Notes: a model not told the origin generated them from the sequence alone. A DNA stretch of 64,000 nucleotides from Vreelandella zhuhanensis (GCF_009793355.1 NZ_WTKP01000004.1:248001-312000), one strand, 5' to 3'; shown: positions 1 through 9,629, counted from the first letter of the stretch. A program made the numbers and translations.

Positions 1-585
1 CCCATGTTTAGCCACTTAACCCCGCGGCTATCGCGCATCGCTCCGGTCGAATCGCTGCCGCTTTACCAGGCCGACAGTGATACGTGGCAGGAGATGCAGG
101 CGCTAACGCGAAAACTCGGCGAGCATGTTGACCGTGAGAAGCAGGCCGAATCGCTGATTGCCGAAACAATGGCGCTCATTAACCGCCTGAAAGCGCGTGT
201 TTCGCCCACGGCGCCGCTGCTGATGGTGCAATTTATGGATGAGCGCCACGTGCGGGTATTCGGTGAAAACGGCCTCTATCACGCTGTTTTAGAGCAGCTG
301 GGTATTGCCAACGCCTGGCAGGCGCCCACCAACGCCTGGGGCTTTTCTCTGGTCGGCCTCGAAGGCCTCGCTGCGTACCCTGACGCGCAACTTGTGGTGG
401 TCGAGCCACTGCCCGTGGGGGTGGAGGCGTCGTTGGCGGAAAGCGGCCTGTGGCAGCAACTCCCCAGCGTGCGAGAGGAGCGCGTTATCACCCTACCGCC
501 GTTGTGGAGCTTTGGCGCCCTGCCCTCCGCACAGCGCTTTGCGCGCACACTGGTGAGTGCGCTGGAGGCACAACATGACGACTAA
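1..585 (+). CDS. fhuD: Ferric-hydroxamate periplasmic binding protein FhuD, C-terminal part (cut by window edge)
   Basis: The reading frame is open to the first base, so the true start lies outside the window; about 194 residues of the C-terminal part are visible, against roughly 290-300 for the family. FhuD-type proteins bind hydroxamate siderophores in the periplasm and hand them to the FhuB permease. The visible part has the long connecting helix (rich in K, E and R) followed by the second alpha/beta lobe, and ends with LPPLWSFGALPSAQRFAR, typical of class III binding proteins. The stop overlaps the fhuB start by 11 bases, which together with the identity of fhuB is the main support for a ferrichrome-type role. 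A different hydroxamate specificity is possible. Confidence 0.82.
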   Translation, partial: PMFSHLTPRLSRIAPVESLPLYQADSDTWQEMQALTRKLGEHVDREKQAESLIAETMALINRLKARVSPTAPLLMVQFMDERHVRVFGENGLYHAVLEQLGIANAWQAPTNAWGFSLVGLEGLAAYPDAQLVVVEPLPVGVEASLAESGLWQQLPSVREERVITLPPLWSFGALPSAQRFARTLVSALEAQHDD

Positions 586-2554
586 GGAGCTAAAGCGCTA
601 TCAACCCACCGTTTTGACGCTGCTGCTCGCGGCACTGGCGGCCGGGCTCGCCGTTTCCGCGCTCTTGCCTGTCACGCTCAGCGAGGCAATTAGCCTTATC
701 TGGGTCCTAGAAACGCCATTAATGCCTACCTTTGCGGTGGTGCACTTTAGCTTCTGGCCGCGGCTGGCAATGGCACTGCTTGCAGGCGCTGGTCTGGGCT
801 TGGCTGGGGTGTTGATGCAGCAGGTGCTGCGCAACCCTTTGGCCTCACCGACAACGCTCGGGGTCGCCAGCGGCGCCAACCTCGGCTTGATGGCGGCGAC
901 GCTATTCGTTCCCGAGCTGCTTTTTTGGGGACGCGAATGGGTAGCGCTTGCCGGTGGTGCCGCGGCCATGGGCGGTGTTTTCCTTCTCGCGTGGCGCAGC
1001 GACCTCGCTCCCGCAGTAGTCGTCCTGGCAGGGCTGGTGATGAACCTCTACGCCGGCGCGCTGGGGATGGTGCTGCTTCTATTTCATCAAGAAGCGCTTA
1101 AGGGCCTGCTAATTTGGGGAGCGGGGTCGCTTTCGCAAAATGGTTGGAGCGACCTTGAGTTTTTGTGGCCGCGCCTGCTGTTCGGCGCCCTTGCGGCGGC
1201 ACTGCTACTGCGCCCACTGCAACTCCTTACGCTGGACGATGCCTCGGCGCGCAGCCTCGGCGCCTCCCTCAAAGCGCTACGCTTTGGCGGGCTGGGCGTG
1301 GCGGTCTTTATCACCGCCTGCGTGGTCAGCGTGGTGGGCATTATCGGCTTTATAGGCCTAGCCGCTCCCAATCTTGCCCGGTTGGCCGGCGCTCGGCGCC
1401 TGGGTGAGCGCGTCATGTATTCCATGCTGCTTGGGGGGTTACTCCTAGCCAGCACCGATTTAGCACTGCAGCAGATCCCCGGCATGCTGCCGACGTTAAT
1501 TCCCACGGGGGCGGCCACCGCCGCGCTGGGCGCGCCGCTTTTGCTGTGGCTGATTACGCGCTTATCGCTGACAACCCCTCATGTATCGCGAGGCCTGCCC
1601 CCGCACGTCGCCTCTCACTTAGGCCGGCGTAGCGCTGTTCTCATGGGATTAACGCTGCTCAGTATCGTGATCGCGCTGCTGTTAGGCCAGAGAGCCAGTG
1701 GCTGGTTTTGGGCCGGCCTAGAGAGTATCGACGTGCTGCAGTGGCGCTGGCCACGCCTGTTGGCCGCCGCTGGTAGCGGTGTGTTGCTTGCGCTGGCCGG
1801 CACACTGCTACAGCGGGTAACCGCCAACCCCATGGCAAGCCCCGAAGTGCTGGGTATCAGCGGGGGCAGCGCCATCGCCCTGATCGGCGCCATCTACGCC
1901 TTACCCTCACCCAGCCCGGCCATGCTACTGGGTGCCGGTACCCTCGGTGCGCTGGTCACGCTGGGTATTTTGATTCTGTTTAACTACCGTAGCGGGTTTA
2001 CCCCGTCGCGCCTGCTGCTTACCGGGGTGGCCATCACGGCGCTATTTGACGCGGTGCGCGCCTTTATTCTTGCCGGTGGAGACCCTCGCGGTCAGCAGGT
2101 GCTGGCGTGGCTTTCGGGCTCGACCTACTACACCACACCAGCTGGCGCCATCGGCATTGCCGTGATCGCCGCGCTCGGTGTCGCGTTAACCCTGCTCTTC
2201 AGCCGCTGGCTAGCCATTCTTCCGCTCGGCGGCGAGGCCTCGACCGCCATCGGATTGCCGCTGCGGCACGCTCGGCTTTCGCTCCTCACGCTGGTGGCAT
2301 TTCTCACCGCAAGCGCTACCCTGGTCGTCGGCCCGCTCTCGTTTGTGGGGCTACTCGCGCCGCACCTGGCCAAGATGCTCGGCTTTCAGCATGCACGCGC
2401 GCATCTATTGGGTGGCGCGTTAGTCGGGGCGCTGATCATGACCAGTGCCGACTGGTTTGGCCGTCAGTGGCTATTCCCGCAAGAGATCCCTGCAGGCTTG
2501 GTCGCCTCGCTGATCGGTGGCGCTTACTTCATGTGGCGCTTGGCACGCATTTAA
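575..2554 (+). CDS. fhuB: Ferric-hydroxamate ABC transporter permease FhuB (double-length)
   Basis: A 659-residue inner-membrane permease made of two fused FecCD/BtuC-type halves (about 1-335 and 340-659), the same length as E. coli FhuB. Each half carries the cytoplasmic loop that contacts the ATPase: GFIGLAAPNLARL near residue 258 and SFVGLLAPHLAKML near residue 602. I start at the ATG at 575 because GGAGG sits six bases upstream; a GTG at 557 is also in frame but has no Shine-Dalgarno. It overlaps fhuD and would move ferric siderophore from FhuD into the cytoplasm, powered by FhuC, which must lie outside the window. No Fur box is visible here, so regulation presumably acts further upstream. 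Confidence 0.93.
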   Translation: MTTKELKRYQPTVLTLLLAALAAGLAVSALLPVTLSEAISLIWVLETPLMPTFAVVHFSFWPRLAMALLAGAGLGLAGVLMQQVLRNPLASPTTLGVASGANLGLMAATLFVPELLFWGREWVALAGGAAAMGGVFLLAWRSDLAPAVVVLAGLVMNLYAGALGMVLLLFHQEALKGLLIWGAGSLSQNGWSDLEFLWPRLLFGALAAALLLRPLQLLTLDDASARSLGASLKALRFGGLGVAVFITACVVSVVGIIGFIGLAAPNLARLAGARRLGERVMYSMLLGGLLLASTDLALQQIPGMLPTLIPTGAATAALGAPLLLWLITRLSLTTPHVSRGLPPHVASHLGRRSAVLMGLTLLSIVIALLLGQRASGWFWAGLESIDVLQWRWPRLLAAAGSGVLLALAGTLLQRVTANPMASPEVLGISGGSAIALIGAIYALPSPSPAMLLGAGTLGALVTLGILILFNYRSGFTPSRLLLTGVAITALFDAVRAFILAGGDPRGQQVLAWLSGSTYYTTPAGAIGIAVIAALGVALTLLFSRWLAILPLGGEASTAIGLPLRHARLSLLTLVAFLTASATLVVGPLSFVGLLAPHLAKMLGFQHARAHLLGGALVGALIMTSADWFGRQWLFPQEIPAGLVASLIGGAYFMWRLARI

Positions 2555-2638
2555 GCCGCACCGCTTGCTCCCTACCCAGCCTTGGCTAAATAAGCTAAGT
2601 TGGCTGCCTAAATAAGCGGATTGAGCGAGGGAACCGCC

Positions 2639-4147
2639 ATGACACTGGCCATTGTCGCCACCCGTGCCGGGCTGGGGCTGGAAGCACCGGAAGTGCACGT
2701 CGAAGTTCACCTGGCCAACGGCCTGCCGGGCTTGACCCTGGTGGGTTTGCCGGAAACCGCCGTAAAAGAAAGCCGCGAGCGAGTACGCAGTGCCTTGGTC
2801 AACGCCGGCTTCGATTTTCCCAACACCCGGCGCATTACCCTGAATCTCGCCCCGGCGGATCTACCCAAGGAAGGCGGGCGTTTCGATTTGCCTATCGCCC
2901 TAGGGATCCTGGCGGCCTCCGGCCAGCTTCCGGTGGAAGCTCTGGAAGGCATGGAGTGCGCCGGAGAATTGGCGCTGGACGGAAAGTTGCGCGCTTTTCC
3001 CGGGGTGCTGCCCTTTGCGCTGGCCACCCGCCGGACAAGGCGCCGCTTGATCATCCCCCGGGAATGCGCCGAGGAAGCCGCCCTGGCCGGTGACCTGGAG
3101 GTATTGCCTGCCGACAACCTCTGGCAGGTGGTCGCCCATCTGCTCGGCCAGGAACCCATTGCGCCGCACCGGCTCGGCCCCAGAGCCAAGGCGGAAGGCC
3201 TGATCGACGACCTGGCCGAAGTGCGCGGACAGCATCAGGCGCGCCGCGCCCTGGAAGTCGCCGCGGCAGGTGGCCATAATCTCTTATTTGCAGGTCCGCC
3301 GGGTACCGGCAAGACCATGCTCGCCAGCCGGCTGCCCGGCATTTTACCGCCGCTGAGCGACGATGAAGCCCTGGAAGTGGCCGCCGTGCGCTCGGTCTGC
3401 GGGCTGACGCTGGACCAGCATTGGGGGCGAAGACCCTTTAGACAACCACACCACAGTGCCAGTGCCGCGGCCTTGGTCGGCGGCGGCTCCAAACCCAAGC
3501 CCGGCGAGATCTCGCTTGCCCACCACGGCGTGCTGTTTTTGGACGAATTACCCGAATTTTCGCGCCATGTGCTGGAGGTGCTCAGGCAACCGCTGGAATC
3601 CGGCACCATTCATCTGGCACGCGCCAGCCACGAACGCCGGTATCCGGCTCAGTTCCAGTTGGTGGCGGCGATGAACCCCTGCCCTTGCGGGCATCTGGGC
3701 GACCCGCGCCAGCGTTGTCAGTGCAGCAACGCCCAAATCCAGCGTTATCAGGCCCGGGTTTCCGGCCCGCTGCTGGACCGCATCGACCTCCAGGTGGAGG
3801 TGCCCGCCTTGCCTGCGCAGCAACTCACCGCCCAGACCCAGGGGGAGTCCTCCGCCGCGGTACGCGAGCGGGTCATCGCTGCACGGGAACGCCAGTTGGC
3901 ACGTGGCGCATTGAATAGCCATCTGGGTGGGCGCGAACTCGAAGCCGCCTGCGCCCTGCAAGCCGACGAACGCGCCTGGCTTGCCGAGGTACTGGAAAAA
4001 CTCAGGCTTTCGGCCCGCGCCTACCATCGGGTGCTGCGTGTGGCGCTGACCCTGGCGGATCTTCAAGGGGAGCCACGTCCCGCGCAACCACATCTCATGG
4101 AGGCAATTGGCTATCGTCAGCTGGATCGGCTGTTGAAAGGAGGCTAG
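2639..4147 (+). CDS. yifB: YifB/ComM-family AAA+ ATPase (magnesium-chelatase-like)
   Basis: 502 residues, close to E. coli YifB (about 506). An N-terminal ChlI-like domain (about 1-170) precedes an AAA+ module with Walker A GPPGTGKT at 219-226, Walker B LFLDEL near 299-304 and the cysteine cluster CPCGHLGDPRQRCQC near 348-362 found in this family. Despite its old name it is not a chelatase subunit; its relative ComM is a hexameric helicase promoting branch migration during natural transformation. The ATG at 2639 follows GAGG by eight bases; an in-frame TTG at 2621 is less likely. Its 3-prime end overlaps the convergent hydrolase gene by 53 bases. Family certain; role in this organism inferred. 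Confidence 0.92.
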   Translation: MTLAIVATRAGLGLEAPEVHVEVHLANGLPGLTLVGLPETAVKESRERVRSALVNAGFDFPNTRRITLNLAPADLPKEGGRFDLPIALGILAASGQLPVEALEGMECAGELALDGKLRAFPGVLPFALATRRTRRRLIIPRECAEEAALAGDLEVLPADNLWQVVAHLLGQEPIAPHRLGPRAKAEGLIDDLAEVRGQHQARRALEVAAAGGHNLLFAGPPGTGKTMLASRLPGILPPLSDDEALEVAAVRSVCGLTLDQHWGRRPFRQPHHSASAAALVGGGSKPKPGEISLAHHGVLFLDELPEFSRHVLEVLRQPLESGTIHLARASHERRYPAQFQLVAAMNPCPCGHLGDPRQRCQCSNAQIQRYQARVSGPLLDRIDLQVEVPALPAQQLTAQTQGESSAAVRERVIAARERQLARGALNSHLGGRELEAACALQADERAWLAEVLEKLRLSARAYHRVLRVALTLADLQGEPRPAQPHLMEAIGYRQLDRLLKGG

Positions 4148-5093
4148 CCGACAGCGCCAGGTGGTCGATGAAGTCATCCAGAGCGCTGAATAACACTTGG
4201 CGAATGGGCTCGGCTTCATTGACCAGATGATGACGCGCCTCGGGGTGACGATGCACTTGCGCTTGCGGAAACTTTTCCTCCAGCACTGCCAGGTTCCATT
4301 CCCAATCCACGGTAATATCCTGTTCACCTTGAAGAATCAAGGTGGGTACCTGGCTGGGGGGCAGCGCTAGCAGCCGAGGCATCCAACGGCGCATGGCGCT
4401 TATCCAGGCCACGTTCAAGTGGTTGTGCTGGAGCGGGTCCTGTTCACGTAAAAATTCGGTGAAGGCCTCATCGGTCGTGTTAGCCCGGTATTTGCGCGGT
4501 AGCTGACTCACGAACGGACTTGCCAACCAATGCACCCAACTCGATTGGCTCCAACCCCAGGGGCGCACCAGCGGTGCCAGCAATACCAGCCCCGACCAAT
4601 GGGCGTTATCCGCACGGGTCAGAGCGTCGGTGGCCAGAATCGCCGCGCCGGTACTTTGCCCGACACCCAGCCAAGGTTTCGGGGCCAGACCTTGTTGCTC
4701 AAGGTAGTCCTGCAGGTAGATCAGGCAGTGTTGATAGTCTTCAAAATCTTTAATCGTGGCGCGTGGTCCACTGGAAAGGCCGTGGCCGGGCAAGTCCCAT
4801 AACACCACGCGAAAGCGTTGTGCCAACAGACGTTCGAGTAGATGTCGATAAAGCCCCAGATGGTCGTAATAACCGTGCACCACAAACGCCGTGCCTATCG
4901 GTTCCGGTGGACTCCATACCTGGCACCACAACTGGAAGCGCTGCGTGTCGAGATAGCCGACATACAGACCCACGTGCTCGGTCAGCAGCGGGGCCAAACC
5001 ATAATATTCCAGGTAATCGGTCAGCGGTTGACCACCTTTCGAATCAAAAGGGGCTATCGGCCCCAGGGCCTGCAGGGGGGTAAAGTCGGTCAT
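4095..5093 (-). CDS. Alpha/beta-hydrolase, lysophospholipase (PldB)/monoacylglycerol-lipase type
   Basis: 332 residues with the serine-hydrolase layout of the Hydrolase_4 family: oxyanion-hole segment HGYYDH at 73-78, nucleophile elbow GQSTG with Ser147, a likely acid Asp259 in GEQD and a likely base at His288 or His289. There is no signal peptide, so it is probably cytoplasmic or peripheral to the membrane. The start at 5093 follows GGAGG by five bases; the open frame continues upstream but without a better site. It converges on yifB with a 53-base overlap. Substrate unknown: lysophospholipid, monoacylglycerol or another ester are all possible. Confidence 0.85.
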   Translation of the reverse strand: MTDFTPLQALGPIAPFDSKGGQPLTDYLEYYGLAPLLTEHVGLYVGYLDTQRFQLWCQVWSPPEPIGTAFVVHGYYDHLGLYRHLLERLLAQRFRVVLWDLPGHGLSSGPRATIKDFEDYQHCLIYLQDYLEQQGLAPKPWLGVGQSTGAAILATDALTRADNAHWSGLVLLAPLVRPWGWSQSSWVHWLASPFVSQLPRKYRANTTDEAFTEFLREQDPLQHNHLNVAWISAMRRWMPRLLALPPSQVPTLILQGEQDITVDWEWNLAVLEEKFPQAQVHRHPEARHHLVNEAEPIRQVLFSALDDFIDHLALSASLLSTADPADDSQLPP

Positions 5094-5232
5094 CGTATCC
5101 TCCAACAGGGTAGGACAGGGGTGTGCCATGAGTCGTTCACGCTGGGACGAAAGCGATTTGCGTGAACGCAGCAAAATCTCACCATACCAGAAGGTACCCG
5201 CGCCGGCAGGACGGCATGAAACGATTGCAGCC

Positions 5233-5390
5233 TCACTCCCAGTCCTCGACGCCCGCCATGTCAGGAAGCTCGTGAGCGATGCTCTTGTGGTGGGTAAAGT
5301 CCATGGCCCCCTCGTCGTGACAGTTGCGACACTCCAGTGAATCGTTGGCCTCGGAGCGGTTGGTGAAGTGGATGGTCGGTGGGCAGCGCT
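5233..5390 (-). pseudogene. Remnant of a NapC/NirT-type multiheme cytochrome c
   Basis: The minus-strand frame ending with the TGA at 5233-5235 reads [18 protein letters not shown] and, shortly after, [16 protein letters not shown] is a CXXCH heme site, and both pieces match the C-terminal end of NapC/NirT/TorC quinol dehydrogenases, where the MDF motif and the final IAH(K/R)LP segment are normally separated by about 25-30 residues carrying the last heme motif. Here that stretch is missing, and nothing recognisable precedes the fragment before an in-frame stop at 5470-5472. I infer the tail of a decayed gene with an internal deletion. The assignment rests on motif memory only. Confidence 0.5.
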
Positions 5391-5469
5391 GCACCGACGT
5401 AATAGCCAGGTATCCGGGGACAGGCCTTGACTCACCGGGGTCTTTCCCCGACTCCTGCCGGTGCCGCCC

Positions 5470-6753
5470 TTATGGGTGAACGGCCGGCTTCTTCACCTCA
5501 TCCTCGGCGGGCTCCTCCAGCGGCTCGCCCTCCTCGTTCTGGAGCTGATGATCGTACGCCGCCTGGAGGCCGGCATCCTCCTCTTCTTCCTCATCGGCCT
5601 GGGCTATGTGGCCCGGGTAGAACGGCGACAGGATGGCCGCCAGGATGCCGAGCGCGGCGAACATGGCAAACGCGTCGGCGTAGCCGAAGGCATTCACCAG
5701 CCCGCCGACGACCGGTGAGCCGCTCGCCTGCCCGAGCGATACCGCCATGAAGGGCAGCACCGGGCCCATCGACAGCCGGCCCGGCAACAATCGGATGCCG
5801 GTCATCAGGTAGAGCCCCGTCAGGCTCATGTAGGCCAGGCCGAAGACCAGTGCGGAGAAGGCCGCCAGCAACGACTGCCCGGGACTCGCCGCCAGCAGCG
5901 CCAGGCTCGCGGCCAGCATCATCAGCATCAGGGCCTGGGTGATGGGAGGATTGTTACGATCAGCCAGGTCGGCCACCACGGCACCGCCGAGGCCGGCGAT
6001 GCCCACCGCGAGCCATAGCCAGCCGGTGGTGCCGGACGGAAGGCCGCCGAGGGTCACCACCAGGTCGGGCGCGAAGATCCAGTACGCGGAGGAGACGAAA
6101 CCCATCACGAAGGCAAACAGCGATAGCCTGACGAGGCGCGACCATGGCAGCTCGCTGATCGGGGGCGGCGGCGCGGCGTTCCCCGGCGCGATCCGCGACA
6201 CGGAGGGCAGGAAGAGCCAGGCGGCAATCAGGCCGATGCCCGCCAGGACGGCGAAGGAGAGGTACGCGAAACGCCAGGCGTCGGCCAGGAATAGCACCGT
6301 CGGTACGGCTACGATCACGCCGATGCTGGTCCCCGCGTTCATGATCGAGCTGACGCGTCCGTGCATCGAGCGTTTCACCAACGCCTGCATGACGGCCGTG
6401 AGCGCGGGCATCATCAGGCCGGTGCAGATACCGCACGCGAACACCCCCACGCCCAGCAGCAGCGCGTCGGCGGCTTGGCTGATCATCGTCAGGCCGCCGA
6501 CGCCGAATGCCCCGGAGAGCACCGCCGTGTTGCGGGCGCCGAGATGGTCGGTGATGAACGGCGCGATCGCCGTGGCCAGCAAGAAACTGATGAGCGGCAG
6601 CGCGCCGATGATGCCGATCACATATGGCGTGAGTCCCAGCTCGTCTCGGATGGGGGGTACGAAGAGCCCGAAGGCGAAGCGCGCGAGCCCGTAACTGATC
6701 GCGACCAGCGCCGCACCGAAGATCGCAAACCCTGTGCTCGAAAGAGGCTTCAT
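5470..6753 (-). CDS. Major facilitator superfamily transporter (YbfB/YjiJ-like)
   Basis: 427 residues with about 12 predicted membrane segments and the hydrophilic loop near the middle expected of an MFS protein (PPPPISELPW). The start is the ATG at 6753 preceded by GGGGGAAG; an in-frame TTG lies 18 bases upstream. The tail is acidic (a run of aspartate and glutamate around residue 385 onwards) and ends in a charged proline-lysine stretch. Its ATG overlaps the stop of the small upstream ORF as ATGA. Third codon positions are richer in G and C than in the flanking genes, and it sits beside a decayed cytochrome fragment, which suggests acquisition by transfer. Substrate cannot be told. Confidence 0.82.
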   Translation of the reverse strand: MKPLSSTGFAIFGAALVAISYGLARFAFGLFVPPIRDELGLTPYVIGIIGALPLISFLLATAIAPFITDHLGARNTAVLSGAFGVGGLTMISQAADALLLGVGVFACGICTGLMMPALTAVMQALVKRSMHGRVSSIMNAGTSIGVIVAVPTVLFLADAWRFAYLSFAVLAGIGLIAAWLFLPSVSRIAPGNAAPPPPISELPWSRLVRLSLFAFVMGFVSSAYWIFAPDLVVTLGGLPSGTTGWLWLAVGIAGLGGAVVADLADRNNPPITQALMLMMLAASLALLAASPGQSLLAAFSALVFGLAYMSLTGLYLMTGIRLLPGRLSMGPVLPFMAVSLGQASGSPVVGGLVNAFGYADAFAMFAALGILAAILSPFYPGHIAQADEEEEEDAGLQAAYDHQLQNEEGEPLEEPAEDEVKKPAVHP

Positions 6754-7001
6754 GCCGCTTCCCCCAGGCAAGCATCGACGATGCCGGTTGCTCCCGGGGC
6801 CCGGCGCCGCACTTGCCGCGCGATCACCGCCTGTTGATGCCCACTATGGTTATTTTCCTGGATCACACTGCCTCCCTCATATCTCGGGTTCATGGAATAG
6901 CTGCCGCGCTCTGAAGCAGCAGGTAAAGTCGGGAGGGCCAGCGGCACGACCGTGGTGGCAAAGGACTCGAGGACGGTCGCGCGATCCGGGGTGGCGCCCA
7001 T
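6750..7001 (-). CDS. Small ORF translationally coupled to the MFS gene, unknown
   Basis: 83 codons opening with ATG eight bases after a perfect AGGAGG, and ending in a TGA that overlaps the MFS start as ATGA. That arrangement favours real translation, possibly as a leader that controls entry of ribosomes into the transporter gene. The product is not recognised: it has no clear membrane segment, a central stretch rich in N, H and Q, and a basic segment ARQVRRR near residue 61. It may equally be the remnant of a larger gene. Low confidence as a functional protein. Confidence 0.38.
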   Translation of the reverse strand: MGATPDRATVLESFATTVVPLALPTLPAASERGSYSMNPRYEGGSVIQENNHSGHQQAVIARQVRRRAPGATGIVDACLGEAA

Positions 7002-7045
7002 GGCAGTGCCTCCTGGCGGGTGAAGTCAGGACGCTCGATTGAATC

Positions 7046-7085
7046 GCACTCCTGGGGGCCGGTCAAGCCTGCGCCCCAGGAGTGC
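7046..7085. repeat. Perfect 12-bp inverted repeat
   Basis: GCACTCCTGGGG (7046-7057) and CCCCAGGAGTGC (7074-7085) are exact complements separated by 16 bases. No T tract follows on either strand, so it is not a standard intrinsic terminator. It lies upstream of the small ORF and MFS gene and just past the end of the next minus-strand ORF, so it could be an operator, an attenuating hairpin or a Rho-type stop. Confidence 0.6.
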
Positions 7086-7104
7086 GGCGCCATCGGAGGT
7101 GATC

Positions 7105-7299
7105 TCACGGCCCTTGTAGCGTGGAAACGAGGCGGTCGGCGTGATACATTTCGTCATAGTGGCCGTTGCGGTTGATTTTTGTGTAGCTGCTTGAATAATA
7201 AACGATTTTCAGCCGTTTTTTCATTTCTGGTGCAATTTCCGGGCTAGCCAGGTCGGCAATGGCGTAGCTCGACCCGATGGCAACGGGCCAGGTTGGCAT
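7105..7299 (-). CDS. Hypothetical small protein or gene fragment
   Basis: 64 codons from the ATG at 7299 (AGGG lies 8 bases upstream, within the palindrome GGGTTAACCC at 7301-7310), or 86 from an ATG at 7365. The centre is rich in tyrosine, serine and asparagine (VYYSSSYTKINRNGHYDEMY). I do not recognise it; no signal peptide or membrane segment is evident. It may be the C-terminal remnant of a larger gene, since neighbouring DNA also holds decayed material. Confidence 0.3.
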   Translation of the reverse strand: MPTWPVAIGSSYAIADLASPEIAPEMKKRLKIVYYSSSYTKINRNGHYDEMYHADRLVSTLQGP

Positions 7300-7348
7300 T
7301 GGGTTAACCCTATGTCTAGGGCAGGGATCTTGATCTTCAGGTTTACAT

Positions 7349-7365
7349 GTGGAAGTATTTTCCAC
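7349..7365. promoter_or_regulatory. Small dyad upstream of malate synthase
   Basis: GTGGAA and TTCCAC flank a five-base spacer about 90 bases before the glcB start. It is the only clear symmetric site in this promoter region and may be an operator; no regulator can be named. Confidence 0.35.
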
Positions 7366-7454
7366 AAAATCGTGGCATGCCGGTTGAGTGATGCCACTCC
7401 CGCTTATCCTGCGATAGGCGCAAGCCGACCGCCGACGAACATGAGGAGCCCTCT

Positions 7455-9629
7455 ATGTCCCAACGTATCTCTCGCCATCGCCTGCAGGTGGCCACCGAGC
7501 TGGATCAGTTCATCACGGAACAGGCACTGCCGGGCACCGGCGTCGATCCCGAAGCCTTCTGGGCCGGCGTGGATGCACTCTTCCATGACCTGACGCCCAA
7601 GAATCAACAACTGCTGAAAACCCGCGACACCTTGCAAGAAGCGCTCGATACCTGGCATCGCGAAAACCCCGGTCCCGTGCAAGACATGCCGGCCTATCGC
7701 GCCTTCCTCAAGAAAATCGGTTACCTTGTCCAAGCACCGGCACATGTCTCGGCGACCACCACCAATGTCGACCGTGAAATCGCCGTTCAGGCCGGTCCCC
7801 AGCTGGTGGTTCCGGTAAGCAACGCTCGCTACGCCTTGAACGCTGCCAATGCTCGTTGGGGCAGCCTGTACGATGCTCTTTACGGCACCGATGCCATCTC
7901 CGAAGCCGATGGCGCCGAAAAAGGCACCAGCTTCAACCCCAAGCGCGGCCAAAAGGTCATCGCCTACGCGCGAGGCGTGCTCGACCGTGCCGCGCCGCTG
8001 GCCACCGGCTCGCACCATGATGCCGTGAAGTATGTGTTGCGCGACGAGCACTTGATCGTGACCTTGGAAGGCGGGCGTGAAACCGGCCTCAAGGATCCGG
8101 GCAAGCTGATCGGCTTCACCGGCGACGCTGCCAAGCCCGAGAGCATCCTGCTGGCCAACCACGACCTGCACCTGGAAATCCAGATCGACCCGTCTCATCC
8201 GATCGGCAAGACAGATCCGGCGGGCGTCAAGGATGTCGTCGCGGAAGCCGCGCTCACCACCATCATGGATTGCGAAGACTCCGTCGCCGCCGTGGATGCC
8301 GAGGATAAAGTGGGTGTCTACAGCAACTGGCTGGGCTTGATGAAAGGCAATCTCGAAGAGCAGATCGAAAAAGGCAGCAAGACCAGCACACGCCGGCTGC
8401 ATGCCGACCGTATCTGGCAGACAACCAATGGCGGTAGCGTCACCTTGCCCGGCCGCTCCTTGATGTTCGTGCGCAACGTAGGGCATTTGATGACCACGCC
8501 GGCGGTACTCGATGCCGAGGGTAACGAACTGCCGGAAGGGATTCTGGATGCAGTGATGACCTCGCTGCTCGCCCTGCATGACCTCAAAAAGGATGCCAGC
8601 CAGCCGCGCAATTCGCGTACCGGTTCGGTGTATATCGTCAAACCCAAAATGCACGGTCCCCAGGAAGTGGCCTTCGCCAACGAACTGTTCTCGCGCGTCG
8701 AAGACATTCTGGGCATGCAGCGTGACACCCTGAAAATGGGCATCATGGACGAGGAGCGCCGTACCACGGTCAACCTCAAGGCCTGCATTGCCGAAGCGGC
8801 GTCACGGGTGGTGTTCATCAACACCGGTTTCCTGGATCGCACCGGTGACGAAATGCATACCGCCATGGAAGCCGGGCCGATGATCCGCAAGGGCGACATG
8901 AAAAACGCCGCCTGGATAGGGGCCTACGAGCGCAACAACGTTCTGGTCGGTCTGGCCTGCGGGCTGCGTGGCCGCGCCCAGATCGGCAAGGGCATGTGGG
9001 CCATGCCGGATCTGATGCACAACATGCTGGAGCAGAAGATCGGCCATCCCAAGGCCGGCGCCAACACCGCCTGGGTACCTTCACCCACCGCCGCCGTGCT
9101 GCATGCGCTGCACTACCATCAGGTCAACGTGGCCCAGGTTCAGCGCGAACTTGAAGACCAGGGCGAGCCGGACCTGCTCGACGACCTGCTTAGCGTGCCG
9201 GTGGCGGAAAACGCCAACTGGTCGGATGACGAGATTCAGCAGGAGCTCGACAATAACTGCCAAGGTATCCTGGGTTATGTGGTGCGCTGGGTCGAACACG
9301 GCGTGGGCTGCTCCAAGGTACCCGACATCCACAACGTCGCCTTGATGGAAGACCGCGCCACGCTGCGCATCTCCAGCCAGCACATCGCCAATTGGCTGCA
9401 CCATGGCATCGTTGACGCAGCGCGCGTCGAAGAGACCCTGCAGCGCATGGCCAAGGTGGTCGACAAGCAGAATGCCGGTGACCCGACTTACACCGCCATG
9501 AGCGATAATTTCAACGCCTCCACCGCCTTCAAGGCCGCCAGCGACCTGATCTTCAAGGGTCGCGAACAACCTTCCGGCTATACCGAGCCGTTGCTCCACG
9601 AATGGCGCCAAGTACACAAGGCCAAGTAA
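7455..9629 (+). CDS. glcB: Malate synthase G
   Basis: 724 residues, matching E. coli GlcB (723), so the long G isoform rather than AceB. It condenses glyoxylate with acetyl-CoA to malate in the cytoplasm. The Mg-binding region DCEDS lies at 272-276, the glyoxylate-binding arginine is Arg340 ([10 protein letters not shown]), the cysteine corresponding to E. coli Cys617 is Cys619, and the catalytic base is Asp633 in MEDRATLR. Start supported by GAGGAG six bases upstream. It stands alone with its own terminator, without glycolate oxidase genes beside it, so it may serve acetate growth through the glyoxylate shunt as well as glycolate. Confidence 0.97.
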   Translation: MSQRISRHRLQVATELDQFITEQALPGTGVDPEAFWAGVDALFHDLTPKNQQLLKTRDTLQEALDTWHRENPGPVQDMPAYRAFLKKIGYLVQAPAHVSATTTNVDREIAVQAGPQLVVPVSNARYALNAANARWGSLYDALYGTDAISEADGAEKGTSFNPKRGQKVIAYARGVLDRAAPLATGSHHDAVKYVLRDEHLIVTLEGGRETGLKDPGKLIGFTGDAAKPESILLANHDLHLEIQIDPSHPIGKTDPAGVKDVVAEAALTTIMDCEDSVAAVDAEDKVGVYSNWLGLMKGNLEEQIEKGSKTSTRRLHADRIWQTTNGGSVTLPGRSLMFVRNVGHLMTTPAVLDAEGNELPEGILDAVMTSLLALHDLKKDASQPRNSRTGSVYIVKPKMHGPQEVAFANELFSRVEDILGMQRDTLKMGIMDEERRTTVNLKACIAEAASRVVFINTGFLDRTGDEMHTAMEAGPMIRKGDMKNAAWIGAYERNNVLVGLACGLRGRAQIGKGMWAMPDLMHNMLEQKIGHPKAGANTAWVPSPTAAVLHALHYHQVNVAQVQRELEDQGEPDLLDDLLSVPVAENANWSDDEIQQELDNNCQGILGYVVRWVEHGVGCSKVPDIHNVALMEDRATLRISSQHIANWLHHGIVDAARVEETLQRMAKVVDKQNAGDPTYTAMSDNFNASTAFKAASDLIFKGREQPSGYTEPLLHEWRQVHKAK

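Noticed and set aside
7404..8654. 416-codon open frame on the minus strand
   Set aside because: It is fully antisense to malate synthase G, whose motifs and length are certain; a shadow of GC-rich third positions.
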